A stretch of DNA of 64,000 nucleotides from an uncultured Fidelibacterota bacterium (GCA_902576865.1 CACGWZ010000001.1:62001-126000), one strand, 5' to 3'; positions 43,926 to 53,132 are shown, numbered from the stretch's first letter. The notes: a model not told the origin generated them from the letters alone. Program-made: numbers and translations.

Positions 43926-45844
43926 CAGAATTTAATTTATTTTCTAAAGCACCAAATGGGGAGCTTCATACAAAGTGGGAAGAATACAAAAATAATCTTA
44001 AAAAGCTTACTCCAGAAGAGGCAAACAAGTATAAGGTAATAGTTATTGGAACAGGTCTTGCGGGCGCATCAGCTTCTGCAACCTTAGCAGAACAAGGGTT
44101 TAATGTCCACGCTTTTTCCTTCCATGAATCACCAAGAAGGGCACACAGTATAGCTGCGCAAGGCGGAATAAATGCTGCAAAAAACTATAAAAGCGATGGC
44201 GACAGTGTCATGAGACTGTTTTATGATACTATTAAAGGTGGAGATTTTAGATCTAGAGAAGACAACGTTTATAGGCTGGCGGAAATTAGTAAAAATATTA
44301 TCGACCAATGTGTTGCACAAGGAGTTCCTTTTGCAAGAGAGTATGGTGGGCTTTTGGATAACAGATCTTTTGGAGGTGTCCAGGTTTCAAGAACTTTTTA
44401 TGCAAGAGGTCAAACAGGTCAACAGCTATTGCTTGGGGCATATTCAGCACTGAGCAGACAAATGGAAAAAAAGAAAGTAGTTTTCTATTCAAGACACGAC
44501 ATGCTGGATATTGTTCTTGTTAATAGAAAAGCAAAAGGAATTGTTACCAGAAATCTTGTAAATGGTAAAATTGAAACACACAGTGCTGACATTGTTATTT
44601 TAGCAACCGGAGGGTATTCTAACGTTTATTATTTATCTACAAACGCAATGGCAAGTAACGTTACTGCAAACTGGAGGGCGCACAGAAAGGGGGCTCTTTT
44701 TGCAAACCCCAGCTTTACACAAATCCATCCAACGTGTATTCCAGTTAAAAATGATTTTCAATCCAAATTAACCCTTATGAGTGAAAGCCTAAGAAATGAT
44801 GGAAGAGTTTGGGTACCACAAAAGAAAAACGACCAAAGAAGACCTACAGAAATTCCAGAAGGAGAACGAGATTATTACCTAGAAAGAATTTACCCAGCTT
44901 TTGGTAATTTAGTTCCAAGAGATGTTGCAAGCAGAAGAGCTAAAGAGGTTTGCGATGAAGGAAGGGGTATTGGACCTACGGGTTTTGCAGTATATCTTGA
45001 TTTTCAAAAAGCCATAGATGAAAAAGGTGAAGATTTCATTAGAGAAAAGTATGGAAATTTATTTGATATGTATCAAAATATTACCAACGAGAACCCCTAT
45101 GAAACACCAATGAAAATTTATCCTGCTGTGCATTATACAATGGGGGGACTTTGGGTTGATTATAATTTAATGACTACTGTAGAAGGATTGTTTTCAATAG
45201 GTGAAAGCAATTTTTCAGATCATGGAGCTAACAGATTAGGGGCAAGTGCATTAATGCAAGGTTTGGCTGATGGATATTTTGTCGTTCCACACACAGCAAT
45301 GGATTTTTTAGCAAAAGAAACACCGCTCATGAAAGATATAACAGATAGGCCAGAGTTTAAAGAAGCTAAAGATAAAACAGAGAATGAAATTAACAAGCTA
45401 ATGATGGTTGACGGAAAAATGGCAGTGGACGAAGTTCATAGAGAGCTGGGGAAAATTGTCTGGGATAAGATTGGGATGGCTAGAACTGAGTCAGGACTAA
45501 GAGAGGCCTTATCAGAAATTCCAAAAATTAAAGAAAAATTTTGGAATAACATTTCAATACCAGGAAGCGATAAAGACGTTAATCAAGAGCTTGAAAAAGC
45601 TCTAAGGGTAAAAGACTTTATTGAGCTTGCTGAATTAATGGCATTTGACGCTCTTGATAGAAACGAATCTTGCGGTGCACATTTTAGAGAAGAATATCAA
45701 ACAGAAGAAAATGAGGCAGAAAGAAACGACAAAGATTTCAAATATGTTGCAGCCTGGGATTATTCTGAAAATGAAAACCCAAAACTTTTCAGAGAAGAGC
45801 TAAAATATAATAATGTTAAACTAAAGACCAGAAGCTATAAATGA
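43922..45844 (+). CDS. sdhA: Succinate dehydrogenase flavoprotein subunit
   Basis: The FAD- and dicarboxylate-binding subunit, 640 residues. [21 protein letters not shown] near 40-60 is the dinucleotide fold, [13 protein letters not shown] near 78-90 holds the flavin-linked His, and [16 protein letters not shown] and [11 protein letters not shown] build the active site; [18 protein letters not shown] is the C-terminal FAD motif. An upstream ATG (43856) lies inside sdhC; 43922 is preferred because it forms the ATGA overlap and a normal start. Overlaps sdhB by 4 nt. Confidence 0.97.
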   Translation: MTEFNLFSKAPNGELHTKWEEYKNNLKKLTPEEANKYKVIVIGTGLAGASASATLAEQGFNVHAFSFHESPRRAHSIAAQGGINAAKNYKSDGDSVMRLFYDTIKGGDFRSREDNVYRLAEISKNIIDQCVAQGVPFAREYGGLLDNRSFGGVQVSRTFYARGQTGQQLLLGAYSALSRQMEKKKVVFYSRHDMLDIVLVNRKAKGIVTRNLVNGKIETHSADIVILATGGYSNVYYLSTNAMASNVTANWRAHRKGALFANPSFTQIHPTCIPVKNDFQSKLTLMSESLRNDGRVWVPQKKNDQRRPTEIPEGERDYYLERIYPAFGNLVPRDVASRRAKEVCDEGRGIGPTGFAVYLDFQKAIDEKGEDFIREKYGNLFDMYQNITNENPYETPMKIYPAVHYTMGGLWVDYNLMTTVEGLFSIGESNFSDHGANRLGASALMQGLADGYFVVPHTAMDFLAKETPLMKDITDRPEFKEAKDKTENEINKLMMVDGKMAVDEVHRELGKIVWDKIGMARTESGLREALSEIPKIKEKFWNNISIPGSDKDVNQELEKALRVKDFIELAELMAFDALDRNESCGAHFREEYQTEENEAERNDKDFKYVAAWDYSENENPKLFREELKYNNVKLKTRSYK

Positions 45845-46602
45845 ATATTAATCTTAAAATATGGAGGCAGAGCTCTGGCTCAACAAAAGGTATATTAAAA
45901 TCCTATAGGCTTGAAAACATAGATCCAAACATCTCTTTTTTGGAGATGATGGATATTTTAAATATCAAGCTTGTTAAAGAAAAAAAAGATCCAGTCGCCT
46001 TTGATCATGATTGTCGTGAGGGAATTTGTGGATCCTGTGGCTTTATGATTAATGGAAGTCCACATGGACCCCAGAAAGCTACCACCGTATGTCAGCTTCA
46101 TATGAGGGCTTTTAGTAATGAAGAAGATATTTTATTAGAGCCATTTAGAGCAGAATCTTTTCCTGTGATAAAAGATCTTTCCGTTGATAGAAAGGCTTTT
46201 GATAGAATTATTTCTTCAGGAGGGTACGTTTCAACAAACACCGGTGAAGCACCCGAGGCAAACTCCATTTCTATTAAAAAAGAGTATGCTGACGAAGCAT
46301 TTTTGTCTTCAGCGTGCATAGGGTGTGGTGCCTGTGTAGCAGCTTGTAAAAATTCTTCAGCAATGTTGTTTACTTCAGCAAAAGTTTCACACCTTTCTTT
46401 GTTGCCTCAAGGGCAAAAAGAAGGAAAAGACAGAGTTGCTAAAATGGTTGCAACAATGGATGAAGAAGGTTTTGGTTCATGTACGAATACAGGGGCTTGC
46501 TCAGCAGAGTGTCCAAAGGAAATAGGACAGGTGAACATAGCAAGACTAAACCAAGAATATATATCAAGCTCACTTTCAAGTTTGTTAAAAAAGAAAGAAT
46601 GA
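45841..46602 (+). CDS. sdhB: Succinate dehydrogenase iron-sulfur subunit
   Basis: Relays electrons from FAD to quinone. Of 253 residues, Cys58/63/66/84 bind the [2Fe-2S] cluster, Cys159/162/165 begin the [4Fe-4S] site ([11 protein letters not shown]), and Cys214/220/224 with Cys169 complete the [3Fe-4S]/[4Fe-4S] sets. The order and spacing are those of type B enzymes. Start is in an ATGA overlap with sdhA and the stop overlaps the FAH-family gene by 4 nt (ATGA). Confidence 0.96.
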   Translation: MNINLKIWRQSSGSTKGILKSYRLENIDPNISFLEMMDILNIKLVKEKKDPVAFDHDCREGICGSCGFMINGSPHGPQKATTVCQLHMRAFSNEEDILLEPFRAESFPVIKDLSVDRKAFDRIISSGGYVSTNTGEAPEANSISIKKEYADEAFLSSACIGCGACVAACKNSSAMLFTSAKVSHLSLLPQGQKEGKDRVAKMVATMDEEGFGSCTNTGACSAECPKEIGQVNIARLNQEYISSSLSSLLKKKE

Positions 46603-47213
46603 GAGAAGACTTAAAAATTGAAAACATTTATTGTGTTGGAAGAAATTTTGAAGGACATGCAAAGGAGCTTGGTAACAAAGTTCCAAAATCACCACTGATT
46701 TTTCAAAAATCGTCTTCTGCTGTGAATACTAAAGACATAATTAAAATTCCAAAAAATCAAATAATAGAACATGAGCTTGAAATAGTTGTTTTGATTGGAA
46801 AAGACGGATCACCAAAGACTCGCAATGAAGCTAACTCATTTATTTCAGGCTATTCCATAGGCTTAGATTTAACAGATAGAAGACTTCAAACAGATCTCAA
46901 GAAAAAAGGTTTACCTTGGTTTGCGGCAAAATCATTTAAAGGTTCAGCAGTTTTTAATTCAAATTTCATTAAGCATGAATGCCCAAAAGAGTTTTATTTA
47001 AAAATTAACCAAGAGATAAGACAAGAAGGAAACCTAAAAGACATGATCTTTTCCTTTGAAAGTATTCTTTTACATATATCAAATATTGTTGATCTCAAAA
47101 AGGGAGATATAATATTTACCGGCACGCCAGAAGGCGTTGGTCCATTAGCAAGTGGAGATCAAATTGAAATAGGCTTTAAAGATCACCCATCAAAAAAGCT
47201 TATTGTTATTTAA
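46599..47213 (+). CDS. Fumarylacetoacetate-hydrolase-family protein (FAHD1/FAHD2-like)
   Basis: A 204-residue single-domain FAH protein: CVGRNFEGHAKELGN (12-26), metal ligands Glu59 and Glu61 in HELEIVV and Asp90 in GLDLTDR, AAKSFKGSAVF near 109-119 and TGTPEGVGPL near the C-terminus. Relatives are oxaloacetate decarboxylases/acylpyruvases (FAHD1) or oxaloacetate tautomerases. It is translationally coupled to sdhB (ATGA). Enol-oxaloacetate is a strong SDH inhibitor and FAH-family tautomerases that remove it often cluster with SDH, so a repair role is the likely one. The in-frame ATG at 46479 lies inside sdhB and is not used. Confidence 0.87.
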   Translation: MREDLKIENIYCVGRNFEGHAKELGNKVPKSPLIFQKSSSAVNTKDIIKIPKNQIIEHELEIVVLIGKDGSPKTRNEANSFISGYSIGLDLTDRRLQTDLKKKGLPWFAAKSFKGSAVFNSNFIKHECPKEFYLKINQEIRQEGNLKDMIFSFESILLHISNIVDLKKGDIIFTGTPEGVGPLASGDQIEIGFKDHPSKKLIVI

Positions 47214-47215
47214 AA

Positions 47216-47929
47216 TTAGTTCTGAAGTTTAAAATTGATCGGGATTGTAATCCAAACCCCAACTTTTGTTTCACGCTGTTTAGCTGGCCTAAATCTAGTT
47301 TTCCTCAAAGCATCAACCGCTGCTTCGTTTAAACCTGTATTAGGAATACCCTTTAAAACAATTGTTTCTTTGACCTTACCTGTTTTGTCAATAAAGCACT
47401 GAACTAAAACCTGGCCTTCGATACCTGCCTCCTGAGCAATATCGGGGTAGACAGGTTTAATTGGAAAGAGAGGTCTCGGTGGATCATCATAAGGAATAAA
47501 TTTAACCTGAGGACCAGATGGAGGTGGGGGTGGAGCATCCCAAGCATCAAAGTTGTCTAAATCTGTTTCTTCAATTGTAAGATCGTCAGCAAGGTCATCG
47601 TCTTCTGACTCAACAGGCACAGAAGGTCTTGCTGGGGGTGGAGGAGTCTCAAACTGTTGAGTTTCTGGTATTTCAATGTTTTCTATAATAATTTGGCTTT
47701 CTGTTTCAATATCAATATTGTTTTCAAATCGCTGCAATGAATAAAATCCTAAAAGCAGTAAAAAGGATGCAAACAAGATACCGACCCTAAGAACAGTTGA
47801 ATATTTTTCTTTTAATGAGTTCTCAAGCAGCTTTGCTCTTTTAAGAAAAAAGTCAACTAGCCTAGAGAATGGATTAAATTTATCCAGCAGTTTTTTGAGC
47901 TCACTCAGCAGTTTTTTGAGCTCATCCAT
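47216..47929 (-). CDS. tonB: TonB-family energy transducer
   Basis: A 237-residue TonB: an N-terminal ~45-residue Lys/Leu-rich cytoplasmic extension, a membrane helix (~47-65), a Pro-rich periplasmic span (PPPPARP, PPPPPSGP near 95-140), and the C-terminal TonB domain (VYPDIAQEAGIEGQVLVQCFIDKTGKV near 160, ending WITIPINFKL). It couples proton-motive force from ExbB/ExbD to outer-membrane receptors. The cytoplasmic extension is longer than in classical TonB and contains a duplicated heptad. Last gene of exbB-exbD-exbD-tonB; overlaps the preceding exbD by one base. Confidence 0.92.
   Translation of the reverse strand: MDELKKLLSELKKLLDKFNPFSRLVDFFLKRAKLLENSLKEKYSTVLRVGILFASFLLLLGFYSLQRFENNIDIETESQIIIENIEIPETQQFETPPPPARPSVPVESEDDDLADDLTIEETDLDNFDAWDAPPPPPSGPQVKFIPYDDPPRPLFPIKPVYPDIAQEAGIEGQVLVQCFIDKTGKVKETIVLKGIPNTGLNEAAVDALRKTRFRPAKQRETKVGVWITIPINFKLQN
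47885..47924. repeat. 19-nt tandem repeat in tonB
   Basis: Two identical 19-nt copies (CAGCAGTTTTTTGAGCTCA) at 47885-47903 and 47906-47924, period 21 nt. They keep frame and encode two near-identical heptads, ELKKLLS and ELKKLLD, at the TonB N-terminus. A recent in-frame duplication is the simplest reading. Confidence 0.9.
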
Positions 47930-48342
47930 TAGTTTGGAGCCTTAACTTTTGTAGAATAGTTTAACTTTAGCGCATCTGCTTTTCGGAGTTCATTATGAAT
48001 GTCAGAAATAATTTCCATTCTAGCAGCCTGGTCAGCTTTTAGAGAAACTGTAAGCTGAGGATCAGACGCTCTTTTCTCATACATAACATGTCTTACATCA
48101 TCATTGTTATAAAGCTTATCTTCAATTGAAATTAATCCGTCTTTTGATACCCAAATGTCTGACGTATGCCTTTTTGATTCAAGTTTTTCAATTCTTTCTG
48201 CCTTTGGTAGCGATACTGGTAGACCAGAAAATTGTCTTAAGACAGTAGTTACCATAAAGAAAATTAAAAGCATGAAAATAATATCAGGCATTGAGGATGT
48301 TGATATTTTTGACTCTACTCCTGATTTTCTTCTAAACTTCAT
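47929..48342 (-). CDS. exbD: ExbD/TolR-family protein (second copy)
   Basis: A 137-residue ExbD/TolR protein: a short cytoplasmic start (RRKSGVESKISTSSMPDI), one membrane helix (~23-40) beginning after MPDIIFMLLIF with the proton-carrying Asp, and a periplasmic domain ending in a Lys-rich tail. It follows and overlaps the other exbD by one base and precedes tonB. Two different ExbD proteins beside one ExbB suggest a mixed stator or a division of work between Ton- and Tol-like functions. Confidence 0.9.
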   Translation of the reverse strand: MKFRRKSGVESKISTSSMPDIIFMLLIFFMVTTVLRQFSGLPVSLPKAERIEKLESKRHTSDIWVSKDGLISIEDKLYNNDDVRHVMYEKRASDPQLTVSLKADQAARMEIISDIHNELRKADALKLNYSTKVKAPN

Positions 48343-48740
48343 TATTCTGTCTCCGCAATTGATATTCTAGTTGCATTTGCAATCTTTAATTGATCTAATA
48401 CCTCAACATAAACGTCATATTCCGCTTTTTCATGAGCCTTAACAGAAACAATAAGCTTGTCATTAGCTCGGATTTCTTCTTTAACTCGTCTACTCAAATC
48501 CTTCATTTCTACAGGCTCACCTCCAAGCAGCACACTACCTGATGCACTGATTAGACAGTTAAGAATATTTTTTTTATTGATTTCAAGTTCTTGACCCTCT
48601 GCCGGAAGAATTATTCCTAGACCTTTATCCATATCTATAGTTGTGGTAACTAGGAAGAATACTAACAGAAGAAATGCTATATCAGCCATTCCACCCTCCG
48701 GAATAGCGCCAACGCGGGCTTTTCGTTCTCTAAGAGCCAT
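48342..48740 (-). CDS. exbD: ExbD/TolR-family protein (first copy)
   Basis: A 132-residue ExbD/TolR protein with the membrane helix signature GGMADIAFLLLVFFLVTT near 16-33, whose Asp is the proton-carrying residue, then a periplasmic domain containing KDLSRRVKEEIRANDKLIVSVKAHE. It lies 3 bp after exbB and one base overlaps the second exbD. The two ExbDs are clearly paralogues, not frame-split halves. Confidence 0.9.
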   Translation of the reverse strand: MALRERKARVGAIPEGGMADIAFLLLVFFLVTTTIDMDKGLGIILPAEGQELEINKKNILNCLISASGSVLLGGEPVEMKDLSRRVKEEIRANDKLIVSVKAHEKAEYDVYVEVLDQLKIANATRISIAETE

Positions 48741-48743
48741 ATT

Positions 48744-49349
48744 TTACTTTGATTCTCTTAATAAGTCCGTTATTTCTATAGATCTTTCTTCCATATCTAA
48801 AACCATTCCATCTATCATTGAAGAGAAGAAGTTTTGAGCAATTTGGATGATCATAGCAACGATAAGTCCAAAAGCTGTTGTTAAAAGAGCTTGAGAAATA
48901 CCAACAGCAACAACTGCTGGGGAAATATCATTGGCAGCAGCAATAGCATCAAATGCAAAAATCATACCTGCAACTGTACCTGTAAAACCCATCATAGGAG
49001 CAATTGCAATAATTGCTGTTAACCAACCCATATTTTTTTCTAGAAAAGCCATCTCCAAAGACCCAGCATTTTCGATTGCTTTTTCAATTTGTTCAGGACC
49101 TTTTCCGACTTTAGATAAACCAGCCTTACAAATGTTTGAAACCGGCCCATCCTGTTCAGCACAAACATCCATAGCTTTTTTAGATCCGCCAGACTTTAAA
49201 GCTCCTCTTAAAGAGTCCATAAAACCATCAGAATCTACTTGAGATTGATTGAGCGAATAAAACCTTTCTCCTACAAGACCGAGCCCTGCAAGTAGTAAGA
49301 GTAAAATTGGCCACATGAAGGGGCCACCCTCTAAAAATAATTCTACCAT
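48744..49349 (-). CDS. exbB: ExbB/TolQ/MotA-family proton channel
   Basis: A 201-residue inner-membrane proton-channel subunit with three helices: ~10-25, ~105-130 (GWLTAIIAIAPMMGFTGTVAGMI, the conserved pore segment) and ~145-170 (VGISQALLTTAFGLIVAMI). These last two are the MotA/TolQ/ExbB signature. It energises TonB-dependent uptake with the ExbDs and TonB downstream. It is the first gene of the cluster; a 72-bp gap separates it from lpxK and probably holds its promoter. Confidence 0.94.
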   Translation of the reverse strand: MVELFLEGGPFMWPILLLLLAGLGLVGERFYSLNQSQVDSDGFMDSLRGALKSGGSKKAMDVCAEQDGPVSNICKAGLSKVGKGPEQIEKAIENAGSLEMAFLEKNMGWLTAIIAIAPMMGFTGTVAGMIFAFDAIAAANDISPAVVAVGISQALLTTAFGLIVAMIIQIAQNFFSSMIDGMVLDMEERSIEITDLLRESK

Positions 49350-49421
49350 TTAAATCCTCCTAATGTGTTAAATGTTCAAAAACTTAGCTTATTACATATC
49401 CAATGTCAATGGTGTAAAAAT

Positions 49422-50447
49422 TTACATCAAACGACCTAAAATATCCTGTTCAATTTCTTTTGATATTTCATGTTTCATAACAATGGCGTTAATATCAATT
49501 TTAAGGTCTTGTTTGAATTCTATAAGCTTTACAAAGTCTTTTTCTGTACAAACAATATGTTTCAAATTCTCTTTCAACGCAAGGCGGTTAATCTTTTCTA
49601 TATCATGAAAGGAAAAAGGCCAGTGATCAGGAAAGATCAGCTTTTTATCTACATTGATGTTAATACGTTCAAGCGTTTTTGAAAAACTCAAAGGATCCCC
49701 TATAGAGCAAACAGAAACAATGCCTGACTTATTAGCTAAGCTATGAATATTTTTTATGGTGCTGGAAGATAGAACTTCTTGCTTAATCTTTAGATCCATT
49801 TTGTAATCAGATATAAGGCCAGTATTTTTAATTAAATTATTTTTAGTAGAAATTGTAATATCAGCCCTTTTTAAATAACAAAACGGCTCTCTTAATAACC
49901 CATACGGATAGACAAGATGACACTTCTTGTTCTGATTTTCAGGGCCAAGTAAAACAATATCAATATTTCTGCCAATCCTTCTGTGTTGAAATCCATCATC
50001 TAGCAAAATTATATTACACCCCATATTTGATAGTTGTTTTGCAGCATAGATCTTGTCTAGAGAAACAAAAATGCGGGTATTTGAAGAGGTATTATTTTTT
50101 AGAATAACCACCTCATCTCCACATTCTTTCCAGCTTTGATTTTTAAGCAAAAAGCTATTTGAAATATTTTCTCTACCGTGGCCTCTAGTTACAATACCAA
50201 CAGTATAACCATTTCTTTCTAAAAAGTTTGCTATTGCAATAGTTGTTGGTGTTTTTCCGGTTCCACCAAGAGCAATATTTCCAACGCTAATTACCTTGGC
50301 ATCAACTTTTTCCCCTTTTAAAAATCCAAAATCATATAAAAAATTTTTTAAAAAAATAAAGATTAAGTGAACAGGAAAGACAAATAATAAAGCCGATAAA
50401 GCGTGCGTAAGAAGCTTGTTGTTCATGGTTATGTGTATGTTATTCAT
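49422..50447 (-). CDS. lpxK: Tetraacyldisaccharide 4'-kinase
   Basis: Phosphorylates the lipid A precursor at the inner membrane. About 341 residues: an N-terminal hydrophobic segment (~12-35), then Walker A GGTGKTP (61-67) and VTRGHGRE near 85-92, LLDDGFQHRRI near 148-158, and CTEKDFVKL near the C-terminus, all LpxK markers. Three ATGs compete (50465, 50447, 50426). I favour 50447 because it makes the same 8-nt ATGAATAA overlap seen at several other junctions here; starts of other length are possible. Confidence 0.9.
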   Translation of the reverse strand: MNNIHITMNNKLLTHALSALLFVFPVHLIFIFLKNFLYDFGFLKGEKVDAKVISVGNIALGGTGKTPTTIAIANFLERNGYTVGIVTRGHGRENISNSFLLKNQSWKECGDEVVILKNNTSSNTRIFVSLDKIYAAKQLSNMGCNIILLDDGFQHRRIGRNIDIVLLGPENQNKKCHLVYPYGLLREPFCYLKRADITISTKNNLIKNTGLISDYKMDLKIKQEVLSSSTIKNIHSLANKSGIVSVCSIGDPLSFSKTLERININVDKKLIFPDHWPFSFHDIEKINRLALKENLKHIVCTEKDFVKLIEFKQDLKIDINAIVMKHEISKEIEQDILGRLM

Positions 50448-51060
50448 GGTTGCTTGCAACTTCATCCACTTTTTTTAAGGCATCTTCAATTTTTTGTACG
50501 CCAGCTTTAATACTTTCATTTTCTTTGAAGTATAGCGGCTGTCCAATTACCACCCGCATTTTTGAAAACGGCTTGCTAAAGTAGAATGTGTGCCAATTTT
50601 TAAATTTCCAACTTTTTTTAACATCAACAATCACAGGAACAACAGGACGTTGAGAATTTTGTGCAAGTTGGAAGGCTCCTGGCTTAACTTTATGTTCTGG
50701 TCCGGTAGGCCCATCAGGTGTGATTACAAGTTTTCCTGAAGGGTTTAATGAAAAGAATTGATACATCTTTTCCATAGCTTCTTTACCCCCACGATTGCTT
50801 GATCCTCTGAAAAGATTGTACCCAAATTTCTTTGAAATATTGGATATAATATCACCGTCCCTACTTTGACTAATAAGAACATGATAGCCTCTTTGACGAA
50901 AATGTTCCATTACACCAAGACATTTACCGTGCCAAGTAACCAAAATGAATGAATTAACATCGCTAATATTTTCATTACCAATAATCGTTGTTCTATTGAA
51001 TCGATATGCGATAAATATTAAAAAATGTAATAACTTGGTTTTTATAAAAAACTTAATCAT
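50440..51060 (-). CDS. Lysophospholipid/lipid A acyltransferase-like protein (DUF374)
   Basis: A 206-residue DUF374-type acyltransferase with a hydrophobic N-terminus, WHGKCLG near 43-49 (His catalytic candidate), SQSRDGDII near 65 and TPDGPTGPEHKVKPG near 114-128. DUF374 members cluster with lipid A genes and are thought to acylate lipid A or related lipids; the substrate is inferred from position between lpxB and lpxK. A longer ORF (to 51096) begins inside lpxB; the ATG at 51060 makes an ATGATTAA 8-nt overlap with the lpxB stop and is preferred. Confidence 0.82.
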   Translation of the reverse strand: MIKFFIKTKLLHFLIFIAYRFNRTTIIGNENISDVNSFILVTWHGKCLGVMEHFRQRGYHVLISQSRDGDIISNISKKFGYNLFRGSSNRGGKEAMEKMYQFFSLNPSGKLVITPDGPTGPEHKVKPGAFQLAQNSQRPVVPVIVDVKKSWKFKNWHTFYFSKPFSKMRVVIGQPLYFKENESIKAGVQKIEDALKKVDEVASNHE

Positions 51061-52156
51061 AAATATATTTTGCTGCTGAATCATAGACATTATCATTAGT
51101 TTTTAACTTTTCAATCAACTGGTTGTACTTTTTAATAATTGCATCGTGGTTTTCATTTTTAAGCAATTTATTTATTCCATTTGAAAGATTTTTTGGAAGC
51201 ATTTTTTTCTGGAGAAATTCATCAACAATCGTTTCTTCAGCAATTAGGTTTACAAGAGAAAAGTGTTCAACTTTTGATAACATCTGAGCAACAATCCATG
51301 TCAAAGTTGATAGTTTATAACAAACTATCATTGGACATTTTAACATTGCTGTTTCCAAAGTGGCTGTGCCAGAGCATACAATAGCAGCATCTGCTACACC
51401 GATAGCCTCATATTGGTTTTCGTTAATTTTAATTACATCAGTATTTGTTTTGATTTCAACATTTTCCCCCTCGAGTAAAATAAAACTTAAATTTTTATGT
51501 TCATGTTGCAGAATTTCCACTGTTTTTTCAAAAATTTTCCAATGTCTTTTGATTTCAATTGATCTACTTCCAGGCATTAGTACAATAATTTTATTTTTTT
51601 CAGGAATACTGTGTTTTTGGCAAAATGTGTATCTATCGAAAGTTAAGTTACTTAAATCTGAAAGTGGGTGTCCCGCATAGTGCACATCAATACCCCTTTG
51701 TGAAAACCAATTTTTTTCAAATGGAATGATGCTTATTAGTTTTCTACAGTATTGCTCTAATATTTTACTTCGTGATTCTTTCCAGGCCCAGACTTGAGGA
51801 AGTATAAAATATGTAATATCAAAATTCAGCGCGTGGAGTTTTTTTGCTAATCTCAAGTTAAAGCCAGGATAATCAATGAGAATCACCTTATTAGGCCTCA
51901 GCTTTTTAATTTCTTCAACTGTACTATTAAAAATTTTTTTTATTCTTGAATAATGCTTAATAACCTCAAAAATCCCAATGATATTTAAATTTTTAATGTG
52001 CTCAGTTAATTGTAAACCTTCGCTCTGCATTCTGTTACCACCAACACCAAAAAATTCGGTATGTGGATTAATTTTTTTTATAGACTCCATTAGTTTAGCA
52101 CCATGTAAATCTCCAGAATCCTCACCAGAAATAATAAAAATTTTTTCTCTATTCAT
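51053..52156 (-). CDS. lpxB: Lipid-A-disaccharide synthase
   Basis: Glycosyltransferase joining lipid X and UDP-diacylglucosamine. In 367 residues: SGEDSGDLHGAKLM near 9-22, FFGVGGNRM near 34, KVILIDYPGFNLRLAK near 88, PQVWAWKESR near 119-128, LMPGSRSIEIKRHW near 200-213 and CSGTATLETAM near 268, all diagnostic for LpxB. Part of a coupled run with the Gfo/Idh gene (8-nt overlap, ATGAATAG) and the following acyltransferase. Confidence 0.96.
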   Translation of the reverse strand: MNREKIFIISGEDSGDLHGAKLMESIKKINPHTEFFGVGGNRMQSEGLQLTEHIKNLNIIGIFEVIKHYSRIKKIFNSTVEEIKKLRPNKVILIDYPGFNLRLAKKLHALNFDITYFILPQVWAWKESRSKILEQYCRKLISIIPFEKNWFSQRGIDVHYAGHPLSDLSNLTFDRYTFCQKHSIPEKNKIIVLMPGSRSIEIKRHWKIFEKTVEILQHEHKNLSFILLEGENVEIKTNTDVIKINENQYEAIGVADAAIVCSGTATLETAMLKCPMIVCYKLSTLTWIVAQMLSKVEHFSLVNLIAEETIVDEFLQKKMLPKNLSNGINKLLKNENHDAIIKKYNQLIEKLKTNDNVYDSAAKYIYD

Positions 52157-53132
52157 TCAAAAATATTTTGTTTTCAATTTGTAATGCTATTTCTAAGGCA
52201 TTTGCACCAGCCTGTCCATCAACGTTTGGTTTTGACCTTGAATTAATGCAATGAATGAAGTCATTGATTTCTTCAAGTAAAGCATCTTTATTTTCTGGAA
52301 TGAATTTTTCATAATAAAGAGTTTTTAATCCCGCATTGGTCTCTACTTCTTGTGATTTTAGCTCTTCGGAAAACATATTATGATGTTTTAAACCGTATAA
52401 TTCAATTTGGGGAATCATTAGATCCGTAATACTATAAAAATTTTTCTGATATGTTCTTATTTTACGAACATAGTTTTGAGCAATTCTGCTTGACTTTAAG
52501 TTAGCAACAACACCATTTTGAAATTTTATATGAGCATGAGCTAAGTCAATAGAGTTGCTCATCATTTTTGCTCCACTTGCTTGAATACTTTCTACAGGGC
52601 TGTTTACCATTTCTAAAATCAAGTCTATATCATGAACCATTAAATCAAGAACAACAGGTACTTCTGTTCCTCTAGCTTGAAACGGTGCTAGCCTTTCAAT
52701 TTCAATATAATGTGGACTATCAACCAATTCCTTAAGCTTGTTGATTGTAGGATTAAATCTTTCAATGTGACCAACCTGAACAATACATTCATTTGTTTTT
52801 GCAAGGTTAATTAGCGATAAAGCCTCTTCAACTGTATTGGTTATAGGTTTTTCAATGAAAACATCCTTCTTTTGTTTTAAAAATTTTCTGGCAATATCAA
52901 AATGCGTATTAGTGGGGGTAACTATGTTTACAGCCTCACACGAAGAGATTAGTTCTTCAAGACTTTGGAGAGGCCTTACAGAAAATTCATCACATATATT
53001 TTTTAAAGAATCTTCATTTACATCGAAAACACCAACGAAATCAACACCCTTATGGTTTGATAGATGCTTAATGTGATGTTTTCCAAGATGGCCCGCGCCA
53101 ACAACACCAATTTTAGGTTTCTTATCGCTCAT
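52149..53132 (-). CDS. Gfo/Idh/MocA-family oxidoreductase
   Basis: A 327-residue NAD(P)-dependent sugar oxidoreductase: Rossmann motif GVVGAGHLGKHH (8-19), VNIVTPTNTHFDIA near 68-81, EKPITNTVEEA near 94-104, and the C-terminal Gfo/Idh domain with LAPFQARGTEVPVVLDLMVHDIDLIL near 145-170. It sits between ychF (ATGA overlap) and lpxB (8-nt overlap), which suggests a sugar-nucleotide or lipid A step. A GnnA-like role (UDP-GlcNAc 3-dehydrogenase) is possible but no gnnB-like aminotransferase lies in the window. Confidence 0.85.
   Translation of the reverse strand: MSDKKPKIGVVGAGHLGKHHIKHLSNHKGVDFVGVFDVNEDSLKNICDEFSVRPLQSLEELISSCEAVNIVTPTNTHFDIARKFLKQKKDVFIEKPITNTVEEALSLINLAKTNECIVQVGHIERFNPTINKLKELVDSPHYIEIERLAPFQARGTEVPVVLDLMVHDIDLILEMVNSPVESIQASGAKMMSNSIDLAHAHIKFQNGVVANLKSSRIAQNYVRKIRTYQKNFYSITDLMIPQIELYGLKHHNMFSEELKSQEVETNAGLKTLYYEKFIPENKDALLEEINDFIHCINSRSKPNVDGQAGANALEIALQIENKIFLNE

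Noticed and set aside
46479-46598. Upstream start for the FAH-family gene
   Set aside because: The 40 extra residues lie over sdhB cluster codons in another frame; the ATGA start at 46599 matches the family N-terminus.
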